Source: Lentisphaeria bacterium (GTDB taxonomy: Bacteria > Verrucomicrobiota > Lentisphaeria > Victivallales > UBA1829). Taken from it: 42,190 nucleotides of DNA. This document shows positions 16,081 through 23,040 of the stretch, piece after piece. Each line of letters opens with the position of its first letter. Position 1 is the stretch's first letter. The DNA is taken from the NCBI GenBank assembly GCA_017615635.1, contig JAFZZR010000186.1, positions 1-42,190 of the forward strand, written 5' to 3'. The notes under the pieces were generated by a model that did not search any database, had not been told where the DNA came from, and saw nothing but the letters and a program-made list of their open reading frames with translations. Made by a program: the position numbers and the translations under genes.

Positions 16081-18501
16081 TCAGGCTTCGGCTTTCCCGG
16101 GAAGCTTCATGCCGATGGTGAGGACGTTCTCTCCTGCATCGGTCCGTTCATAGGCCACCGAGGAGGAGTTTTTCCGCACCAGGAAGATCCCGAGTCCGCC
16201 GATGGGCCGCTCTTCCGCGTTCAGCGTGATATCCGGATCCGTGTGCTTCAGGGGATCGAATGCGGTTCCCGTATCCGTGAACCGGAGGCGGAATTCTCCG
16301 TCCTCCTCGAAAAGGTCGATCCGCAGGTCTTCTTCCCTTCCGGGCGGATAGGCGTAGGATGCCACATTGACGAAGATCTCTTCGAAGGAGACGGCAAGCC
16401 TTGTCCGATCGGCCGGAGAAAGCCTCTGGAAGAGGGAGGAAGAGTTCAGAAACTCATTTGCCTTTGCCAGTTGATCCGCCGTGGCTTTGAAGACCGCGCT
16501 CTGCACTTTCGACTGTTCCGGCTTGGAAAAATGGACCGCCAGCATGGTGATGTCGTCTGCCTGTTCCGCGCCTTCGGAGAAGCTCCGGACGGCGGAATAC
16601 ACCGAGGAGATCAGATCTTCGGGCGCATCGGAGGAGGCGGCCTTCACGGCGTCCAGCAGCCTCTCATCGCCGAACATGGTTTTGCCGTCGGCATGGAATG
16701 CTTCGGTTATGCCGTCGGTATAAAGGAGGATCGTGTCCCCGTCCTGAAGCGGATGGCTGTCGGAACGGTAGGACATGTTTTCCAGCGCGGCCAGAGGCGG
16801 CCCGTGCAGACGGCGCAGGAATTCGGCGGAGCCGTCCACGTGGCGGATGACGGGCGGATTGTGTCCGGCGCAGGTGAATCGGAGTTCGCCGGTCCCGGTG
16901 TCGAGGAATCCGGCCCAGCAGGTGATGAACATACCGGCTCCGTTCTTACGCGAAAGAGCATCGTTCAGATCGTTCATCAGCCGGTCCGGTGAATCGGAGG
17001 AAAGGGTCAGAGTCCGCTGGAGGGTTTGGGCTCCGGCCATAAAGATGGAGGCAGGGATGCCTTTTCCGGAAACGTCTCCGACGAGGAATGCGATGTGCTT
17101 TCCGTCGCCCAGGGGAAAGATGTCGTAAAGGTCGCCGCCGACACCACGGGCCGGGATCAGCAGAGCTGCGGCGGAGACTCCGGGGCAGAAGGGGTAGGGG
17201 GGCAGATCGTCCGGCAGGAGGTTCTGCTGAATGGTTTTTGCAGCATTGATCTCACCTTCCGCTCTCTCTCTGGCCACCACGCTTTCCCGGAATTTTTCGA
17301 TATATTCGGAGAGAGCCATCTGCATCCGGCGGAATGAACGTGCCAGGGAGGCCACTTCATCCCCGCTGGGGAAGGAGGGGACCGGAGCGGTGAAGTTTCC
17401 TTTTCCCACCTCGTAGGCCACGGCGGAAAGGGTTTCCAGCGGCTTGGTGAGACGTTTGCAGACGAAAAAGATGATGCCCGTTATCATGATCAGGAAGAGC
17501 AGGGTATAGAGTCCGAGCCGGATGACGGAGGGCAGAATGTTCCACAAGGTCCAGTTCCGGGGAACGGCGGTGGCCACGAGCCATCCGTTGACGCAGGTCG
17601 CGTAATAGAGCTCGCATCCTTCGGTATCCCTCCCCAGCAAAGGCGCCTTCGTAAACGTTGTCATGCCGGATCCGTTCCGGAGCATTTCCCGGGCTTTTTC
17701 CCGGTCGGCGGGATCGTGATCCTCCGGCGCATCGCACAGGGAGAACAGAGTCTGCTTGCCGTGCTCCGGATGGGAAGGACAGCAGGAGATGTGTCCGAAC
17801 TGATTGATCAGCAGGGTTTCCGTCTTTTCGGGAAGGGTGATCGAATCCGAACCGTAGAGCGGGTGAAGATAGCGGGTAAAGGAGTCCACGGGCAGATCCA
17901 GGTCGACGATTCCGGCGTAGATCCGCTCGCCGGTCTTTTTGTCGACGCGGTAGAACGGCACGACGTAGGAAAGGAACCGGAGACCGGGATTTGCATCGGA
18001 TTCGTAGGCGGACGTCCAGACGGGTTTCTGCCGGAGGGCAGGAAGAATGTACCAGTCCTTGAGAAAATAATCGAACGGATTTTTGTCGCTCCAGCGGATG
18101 AATCTGTACTGACCGGTGCCCATTGTTCCGATGAATCCGTTGTACGTCTCTCCGGGAATAAGACGGTCCTTGTCCCACAAAAGCGATAGTGCAACGATTT
18201 CCGGACACTGTTCATGGATCCCCACCGCCAGCGCCTGCAGAAACGGTTCGACGTCTTCCGGCGATTCGGGTGGGAACCGTTCCAGTTCGGTGGCGATCAG
18301 GTCGGCCGCCATATCCACCTGCACGAACAGCTTGTCGAGGTCGTTGGCCATTTCGCGGACGGAGGTTTTCGCATACTCCTGCATGGTGTCCTTCATGCTG
18401 CGGAGCCAGCGGATCGAAAGAAGAAGGCCGATGATGAGGATAAAAAGGAGCAGTGAGGCACTGATCCACAGACTGAGCCGAACGGGAATGCGAAGTCTCA
18501 T
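16081..18501 (-). CDS. membrane sensor with PP2C (RsbU/SpoIIE) phosphatase and C-terminal anti-sigma-type kinase domain
   Basis: The protein has 806 residues. A first membrane helix (about 10-30) is followed by a periplasmic dCache-like sensing domain (to about 325), a second helix, a HAMP segment (TKPLETLSAVAYEVGKGNF) and a linker helix (AAKTIQQNLLP, the classic start of RsbU-type PP2C). The PP2C domain follows (RGVGGDLYDIF, VGDVSGKGIPAS, YTDGITEA), and residues of about 680-806 are an HATPase_c_2/RsbW-like domain (FEEIFVNVASYAYP, GGLGIFLVRK). Such proteins switch sigma factors through a STAS-domain antagonist; both opposing activities are fused here. The gene overlaps the binding-protein gene upstream by 4 bp, so that protein may feed it a ligand signal. 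No STAS gene is seen nearby. Confidence 0.9.
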   Translation of the reverse strand: MRLRIPVRLSLWISASLLLFILIIGLLLSIRWLRSMKDTMQEYAKTSVREMANDLDKLFVQVDMAADLIATELERFPPESPEDVEPFLQALAVGIHEQCPEIVALSLLWDKDRLIPGETYNGFIGTMGTGQYRFIRWSDKNPFDYFLKDWYILPALRQKPVWTSAYESDANPGLRFLSYVVPFYRVDKKTGERIYAGIVDLDLPVDSFTRYLHPLYGSDSITLPEKTETLLINQFGHISCCPSHPEHGKQTLFSLCDAPEDHDPADREKAREMLRNGSGMTTFTKAPLLGRDTEGCELYYATCVNGWLVATAVPRNWTLWNILPSVIRLGLYTLLFLIMITGIIFFVCKRLTKPLETLSAVAYEVGKGNFTAPVPSFPSGDEVASLARSFRRMQMALSEYIEKFRESVVARERAEGEINAAKTIQQNLLPDDLPPYPFCPGVSAAALLIPARGVGGDLYDIFPLGDGKHIAFLVGDVSGKGIPASIFMAGAQTLQRTLTLSSDSPDRLMNDLNDALSRKNGAGMFITCWAGFLDTGTGELRFTCAGHNPPVIRHVDGSAEFLRRLHGPPLAALENMSYRSDSHPLQDGDTILLYTDGITEAFHADGKTMFGDERLLDAVKAASSDAPEDLISSVYSAVRSFSEGAEQADDITMLAVHFSKPEQSKVQSAVFKATADQLAKANEFLNSSSLFQRLSPADRTRLAVSFEEIFVNVASYAYPPGREEDLRIDLFEEDGEFRLRFTDTGTAFDPLKHTDPDITLNAEERPIGGLGIFLVRKNSSSVAYERTDAGENVLTIGMKLPGKAEA

Positions 18502-19475
18502 TTCAGGTCCTCCGGGGCAAATTCTTCAAAGCGGACCGAGTCTGCGGGCACGCCGGCGGCTTCCATTCCCTGCTCGAAGGAGGCCCGGCGAAGCTGTCCG
18601 TCATTGGTTTCCGCCTGAAAAAGCCTTTCCATGACGTTCAGCATATTTTTCTGGTAGATTTTATGAAAGAACACGCCGGATCTGTCGCAGTTCTTCTTCA
18701 CGATCCGCAGTGCGCGATCCTTGTCGGCAAAGGCGGAATGCCATCCGGCCATGACGGCCCGGCGGATCTTCCGGCATACGTCGGGTGAGGTCTGCCAGGT
18801 CTTTTTCAGACAGTACAGTCCGTCGTCGGCCAGATCGGGAATCGCATCGTTGAGACGGAAAACCGAAATTTCATCCCGGTTGATTCCGGAAAAATACAGC
18901 TTGCTGCATTCATCGTATTCCACACCGCCGATGACCGACGTGCACCGGAAAAGCAGCAGGTTGACGGGTGAGAGGACCGGCAGCAGCTCCGCATCATGTA
19001 TCTTTTCCTTGCGGAGGAAACAGAGGAAGGGATTCCGGAGATCCGGGGGGAACCAGAGCCCGATCCGTTTTCCGGAAAGATCGGCAGGCGTCCGTATGCC
19101 GTCGGCCTTCCGTGCGATAAGGACCAGCGCGCTGGCCTGGTGTATCTGCATGATATTGACGAATCTGCCGTTGCCGGTCGTTCTCTGCAGCGCCGAGCTC
19201 AGCCAGGTTACGACGAAATCGGCTTCTCCCCGGTCCAGCATGCTCAGAACGTCTTCTCCGCCTTTTTCCGGATGGTCGATCCGGACGCGCAGTCCTTCTT
19301 TTTCGAACAGTCCGTCTTCCTGCGCCAGGTAAAAACCGGCAAACTCGGCCTGAGGGAGCCAGAGCATCCGGATCCGTATCTCCTTTTCCCCGGAGGCGGA
19401 TTCCTCTCCCCGGGCCGCGCCGGGGAGAAGGAGCGCAAGGATCAGGAGACATGCTGCAAATCGTGCGGGGGACAT
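18498..19475 (-). CDS. NMT1/THI5-like periplasmic solute-binding protein
   Basis: The protein has 325 residues with a clear Sec signal peptide (residues 1-23, ending GAARG-E). The mature part starts with the NMT1/SsuA/THI5 pattern (RMLWLPQAEFAGFYLAQEDGLFEKEGL), then GEADFVVTWLSSAL and DLSGKRIGLWFP. This family binds pyrimidines, sulfonates, nitrate-like anions or related small molecules for ABC import. No permease or ATPase is adjacent. Instead the gene overlaps, by an ATGA, the sensor-phosphatase gene downstream and follows pyrC by 2 bp. I infer a sensing role, possibly for a pyrimidine-type compound, rather than uptake; the ligand is unproven. Confidence 0.82.
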   Translation of the reverse strand: MSPARFAACLLILALLLPGAARGEESASGEKEIRIRMLWLPQAEFAGFYLAQEDGLFEKEGLRVRIDHPEKGGEDVLSMLDRGEADFVVTWLSSALQRTTGNGRFVNIMQIHQASALVLIARKADGIRTPADLSGKRIGLWFPPDLRNPFLCFLRKEKIHDAELLPVLSPVNLLLFRCTSVIGGVEYDECSKLYFSGINRDEISVFRLNDAIPDLADDGLYCLKKTWQTSPDVCRKIRRAVMAGWHSAFADKDRALRIVKKNCDRSGVFFHKIYQKNMLNVMERLFQAETNDGQLRRASFEQGMEAAGVPADSVRFEEFAPEDLK

Positions 19476-19477
19476 GA

Positions 19478-20782
19478 TCAGTTCGCCGTGTTTTCAGGAA
19501 GGATGCTGAAGACGCATTTGCCGTCCACGAAGGTGGCGGCCGTTCTGCCTTTCGCATGATAGCCGTCGAAGGGCGTGTTCCTGGATTTCGAGTAGAAGTT
19601 GTTCTTGTCGATCACATGCTCCGTATCGGGATCCAGGACCGTGATATCGGCGGGACGTCCGGGCGTCAGGGTGCCGAGGGGCAGTCCCAGAACGTCCGCG
19701 GGTCCCTTTGTGAATTTGGAAACCAGTTCGGGCAGGGACAAGATCCCTTTGTGATAGAGTTCGGTGAGGGTGACGGGGACGGCGGTTTCCAGTCCGATGA
19801 TTCCGAAGGGGGCATCATCGAATTCCACCAGCTTCGCCGTGGCCGTATGAGGCGCATGGTCCGTGGCGATGACCGTGATGGTGCCGTCGCGGAGTCCTTC
19901 GATAACGGCCAGCCGGTCCTCTTCGGAACGGAGAGGCGGATTCATCTTGTAATTGGTGTCGAATCTCTTGATCTCCACGTCGGTCAGGGCGATATGATGG
20001 GGCGTGGCCTCGGCGGAGACGGGGATCCCCTTTTTCCGCGCGGCACGGACCAGCTCTACGGACTCGCGGCAGCTGAGGTGCTGCATGTGGACTTTCCAGT
20101 TGGCCATGCGGGCAAGGATGATGTTCCGCGCCACGATGATCTCTTCCGCCGCGGACGCCATCCCCTTCATGCCCAGAAGTACGGACCAGTAGCCTTCATG
20201 CATGACGCCGCCGCTGGCCAGAACGCTGTCTTCGCAGTGGTCCAGTACAGGCAGCTGGAACTGGCTGGCATATTCCACCAGATGCCGCATGAGTTCGTGA
20301 TTCTGAATGCACTTCCCGTCGTCGGAAAGAGCGGCTACGCCGGCGGCCTTGAGAGAGCCGACCGGGGCCATTTCCTTCCCTTCCAGTCCTTTGCTCAGGG
20401 CTCCGCAGGGAAGGACATGGACAACGCCTTCCCGGGCTGCGTAGTCTTTCAGATACTGGATGGCTCCGGCATTGTCGGCGGGCGGATTGGTGTTGGGCAT
20501 GGCCACGATGGAGGTGAATCCTCCGGCGGCCGCCGCCATGGTCCCGGTTCGGATCGTTTCGGCATCGGTCCGTCCGGGCTGACGGAGATGCACGTGCATG
20601 TCGATGAATCCCGGACACACCACGTATCCCTGAAGATTCAGCACATCGGCATCCTGTTCGGAAATGCTTCCGGGTTCCGCCAGGATCCCGTTTTTCCAGC
20701 AGACGTCCCGCACGTCGTCGGTCCCGGACACCGGGTCGATCACACGTGCGCCTTTCAGAATACAGCAGCGATCGTTTTTCAT
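19478..20782 (-). CDS. pyrC: dihydroorotase
   Basis: The protein has 434 residues, a class I dihydroorotase that cyclises carbamoyl-aspartate to dihydroorotate in de novo pyrimidine synthesis. Visible are the metal-binding DMHVHLRQPGR at about residue 59, the PNTNPPADN loop, EATPHHIALTD and the catalytic-Asp motif ATDHAPHT. The start overlaps the pyrB stop (ATGA), so the two are translated in series, as is common when PyrB and PyrC form a complex. All essential residues seem present. Confidence 0.96.
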   Translation of the reverse strand: MKNDRCCILKGARVIDPVSGTDDVRDVCWKNGILAEPGSISEQDADVLNLQGYVVCPGFIDMHVHLRQPGRTDAETIRTGTMAAAAGGFTSIVAMPNTNPPADNAGAIQYLKDYAAREGVVHVLPCGALSKGLEGKEMAPVGSLKAAGVAALSDDGKCIQNHELMRHLVEYASQFQLPVLDHCEDSVLASGGVMHEGYWSVLLGMKGMASAAEEIIVARNIILARMANWKVHMQHLSCRESVELVRAARKKGIPVSAEATPHHIALTDVEIKRFDTNYKMNPPLRSEEDRLAVIEGLRDGTITVIATDHAPHTATAKLVEFDDAPFGIIGLETAVPVTLTELYHKGILSLPELVSKFTKGPADVLGLPLGTLTPGRPADITVLDPDTEHVIDKNNFYSKSRNTPFDGYHAKGRTAATFVDGKCVFSILPENTAN

Positions 20783-21708
20783 TTAAGGCACCCCGCCACA
20801 AGAAAGAGGACGGCCATACGGACCGCGAGGCCGTTCGTCACCTGCTCGAGAATCACGGACTGCGGTCCGTCCGCGATGGCGGAATCAAGCTCGACTCCGC
20901 GGTTGACCGGTCCCGGATGCATGATCAGCGCGTCCGGTTTCACGTATTTCATGGTTTCGGAATTGATTCCGAAAACTTTTGCATATTCGCCCGTGCTGGG
21001 GAAGAATCCGGCCCGCTGACGTTCATGCTGGATCCGGAGAAGGTTGATGACGTCGGCATCCCGGAGCGCCTCCTTCAGATCCCGGCAGACACGGACTCCG
21101 ATCCCTTCGAACTCGCGGGGAACCAGGGTGGCGGGCCCGGCGATGGTCACATTTGCACCCAGCTTGAGGAGACCCCACATGTTGCTTCTGGCCACCCGGC
21201 TGTGAAGGATGTCACCCACAATGGCGACGTTGAGTCCGCTCACGCGGCCCTTTTTCTCGCGGATCGTGAAGATATCCAGCAGCGCCTGCGTGGGATGGCT
21301 GTGGGCTCCGTCGCCGGCGTTGACCACACCCACGTTCAGTTCGCGGGAGAGAAAATTGGGAGCGCCGGGCGCGGAGTGCCGGATCACCACGATGTCCGCC
21401 TGAAGCGCCTGGATGTTGCGGAGCGTGTCCAGCAGGGTCTCGCCTTTCCGGAAACTGCTGGTCTCGGCATTCATGTTGATGATGTCCGCGCTGAGCCTCT
21501 GCTCGGCCAGTTCGAAGGAGACTCGTGTCCGTGTGCTGGGTTCCACAAACAGGTTGACGATGGTCCGTCCGCGAAGGGCCGGGACCTTCTTGAGATTGCG
21601 CTGCGAAACCTTTTTGAACTCTTCCGCCGTGTTGAGGATACAGAGAATCTCCTCACGGGAAAGATCGTACAGGCTCAGCAGATCTTTTTTTGTCCAGGTG
21701 AAGTCCAT
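20779..21708 (-). CDS. pyrB: aspartate carbamoyltransferase catalytic chain
   Basis: The protein has 309 residues and catalyses carbamoyl phosphate + aspartate to carbamoyl-aspartate. It shows the carbamoyl-phosphate motif FVEPSTRTRVSFELA, the NAGDGAHSHPTQALLD motif and the MHPGPVNRG ending. No pyrI regulatory chain is nearby, which fits a PyrR-regulated system. It sits between pyrR and pyrC. Carbamoyl phosphate is also the substrate of HypF encoded in the convergent operon. Confidence 0.97.
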   Translation of the reverse strand: MDFTWTKKDLLSLYDLSREEILCILNTAEEFKKVSQRNLKKVPALRGRTIVNLFVEPSTRTRVSFELAEQRLSADIINMNAETSSFRKGETLLDTLRNIQALQADIVVIRHSAPGAPNFLSRELNVGVVNAGDGAHSHPTQALLDIFTIREKKGRVSGLNVAIVGDILHSRVARSNMWGLLKLGANVTIAGPATLVPREFEGIGVRVCRDLKEALRDADVINLLRIQHERQRAGFFPSTGEYAKVFGINSETMKYVKPDALIMHPGPVNRGVELDSAIADGPQSVILEQVTNGLAVRMAVLFLVAGCLK

Positions 21709-21720
21709 GACTTTTCCGCC

Positions 21721-22290
21721 TTATGCTTGTTTCGTGTATGCGGTCCGCGGCACCTGATACACCGCATCCGCCTCGTTGATTTCACACCATTCCGAATTTA
21801 CCCGGTATTCTCCGGGCACCTGCAGCTTCATCCCCGTGTAATCCGGCGCTATGGGATATTCACGCATCCCGCGGTCGATCAGCACCGCCAGGCGGATCTT
21901 ACCCGGCCGTCCGTAGCCCGTGATGGCATCCAGCGCCGCCCGGATGCTGCGACCGGACTGAATGACTCCGTCGGTCAGAATGATGACCCGGCCGTCGATG
22001 TTGAAGGGAATTTCCGTCTCCCGTATGACCGGAAGACTTTTTCTTGTCCCGATGTCGTCCCGGTACATGGAGATGTCCAGCGTGCCCACCTCGGGGGCCG
22101 CCCCGCATTTTTCCCGGATCGCCCGGACCAGACGGCGGGCCAGAGGAACGCCGGAGGACTGGATCCCGATGAGGGCGAGCTGCGCCGCCTGATCGGGCGG
22201 GAACTCCTCGAGGATCCGGTCCGCCAGCGAATCGATCAGCCCGGCGATTTTTCCTGCATCCAGAAGGAGCGTTTTTTCAGATTCGTTCAT
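21721..22290 (-). CDS. pyrR: PyrR, pyrimidine regulator/uracil phosphoribosyltransferase family
   Basis: This 189-residue protein is in the type-I phosphoribosyltransferase fold. The PRPP loop reads VIILTDGVIQSGRSIRAALDAI, whereas most PyrR have VDDVL(Y/F)TGRT; the first acidic residue is kept but the second is Gly. LALIGIQSSGVPLARRL and DISMYRDDIG match the family. PyrR binds pyr mRNA under UMP excess to promote attenuation. I see no obvious binding loop and antiterminator before pyrB, so regulation may use another site. It lies 12 bp before pyrB and 18 bp after the methyltransferase gene. Confidence 0.9.
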   Translation of the reverse strand: MNESEKTLLLDAGKIAGLIDSLADRILEEFPPDQAAQLALIGIQSSGVPLARRLVRAIREKCGAAPEVGTLDISMYRDDIGTRKSLPVIRETEIPFNIDGRVIILTDGVIQSGRSIRAALDAITGYGRPGKIRLAVLIDRGMREYPIAPDYTGMKLQVPGEYRVNSEWCEINEADAVYQVPRTAYTKQA

Positions 22291-22308
22291 ATTGATGATC
22301 CATTTCTG

Positions 22309-22893
22309 TTATTTTGTGCACCGGTAGAGGAACGCGGGCGGAAGATTCCGCCAGACCACCGATGAGAAATCCGTTTTGCGGAAGCGTGCCCGAAGTTTTT
22401 TGCGGAACCGGCGCGCGGGCGGGAGAAGGATCCCCTGCAGATACGCATAGGTCAGAAAGCGGCCGCCTTCGGGCAGGGCGGCGTAAATGGCGTCCAGAAG
22501 CCGGTCCTGGAGAGGATCGGGAAAGCAGGCCCAGGGCAGACTGGATATGACGACGTCGGCGCGATCCTGTCCCAGATCGGAAAGAATAGCCACCAGATTT
22601 TCCGCATTTCCGTGTACGATCCTGACGGCGGGATTTTCCCGGCGGAGCCGGTCAACCAGACCGTCGTTCAGTTCAACGGCAAAAAAAAACGCATCCGGCT
22701 TCAGGGATGCGACAATTCTCCGTGTTACGGCGCCTGTGCCCGGACCGAGCTCCGCCACGCACCGGGCCCGGTCAAGTCCGGCACTTTCCGTGATGGCGCG
22801 GCAAAGCCACCGGGAACTGGGAAAAGCAGTGCCCGTGGAGACGGGATGTCTCAGAAACTGCATGAACATGCTGTTGTTCAGGTCTGTTGTCAT
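22309..22893 (-). CDS. SAM-dependent methyltransferase, phospholipid N-methyltransferase-like
   Basis: The 194-residue product has motif I AELGPGTGAVTRRI, an acidic strand AVELNDGLVDRLRR, HGNAENL and SSLPWACFPD, which is closest to PmtA or rRNA-adenine-dimethylase-like class I methyltransferases. A Phe-Leu-rich N-terminal helix (MFMQFLRHPVSTG) also recalls PmtA, so a lipid substrate is a fair guess. I use the ATG at 22891-22893 because the upstream ATG at 22933-22935 lies across the predicted -10 box and has no ribosome site. It is the first gene of the pyrimidine operon. Substrate unproven. Confidence 0.75.
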   Translation of the reverse strand: MTTDLNNSMFMQFLRHPVSTGTAFPSSRWLCRAITESAGLDRARCVAELGPGTGAVTRRIVASLKPDAFFFAVELNDGLVDRLRRENPAVRIVHGNAENLVAILSDLGQDRADVVISSLPWACFPDPLQDRLLDAIYAALPEGGRFLTYAYLQGILLPPARRFRKKLRARFRKTDFSSVVWRNLPPAFLYRCTK

Positions 22894-22925
22894 GGCGTGC
22901 TTCCATCCGGTAACGGGTTGCGTGA

Positions 22926-22954
22926 AATGTATCATGCGGGGCGTGTTTTTTCAA
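22926..22954 (-). promoter_or_regulatory. predicted promoter of the methyltransferase-pyrRBC operon
   Basis: On the minus strand TTGAAA (22954-22949) and TACATT (22931-22926) are exactly 17 bp apart. The predicted start of transcription is near 22919, about 26 bases before the methyltransferase ATG. This arrangement also rules against the longer start at 22935. Confidence 0.55.
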
Positions 22955-22988
22955 CCCCCGGAACACAAATTTTTGCCGGAAAAGCGGA

Positions 22989-23020
22989 GGCCCCGGACCG
23001 GATCAGCGGGCTTCGGGGCC
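22989..23020 (-). terminator. hairpin terminator after the DUF4838 gene
   Basis: GGCCCCG (22989-22995) pairs with CGGGGCC (23014-23020) around an 18-base loop, 21 bp past the DUF4838 stop on the minus strand, followed by a short T-rich run (CTTTTCC). The loop and right arm contain one copy of the 20-bp repeat that also covers the stop codon of the glycosyltransferase gene at 27009. Confidence 0.5.
22998..23017. repeat. 20-bp direct repeat, left copy
   Basis: CCGGATCAGCGGGCTTCGGG occurs here and, identically and in the same orientation, at 27004-27023. The two copies bracket the DUF4838, HAD and pseudopilin genes. Read on the minus strand both copies encode ...Glu-Ala-Arg-stop, the end of the glycosyltransferase gene, so this copy may be a duplicate of that gene end. 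Confidence 0.7.
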
Positions 23021-23040
23021 GTTTCAAAACGCATGACCGA

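Noticed and set aside
22894-22935. Upstream start of the methyltransferase at 22935
   Set aside because: The codon lies upstream of and across the predicted -10 box and has no ribosome site.
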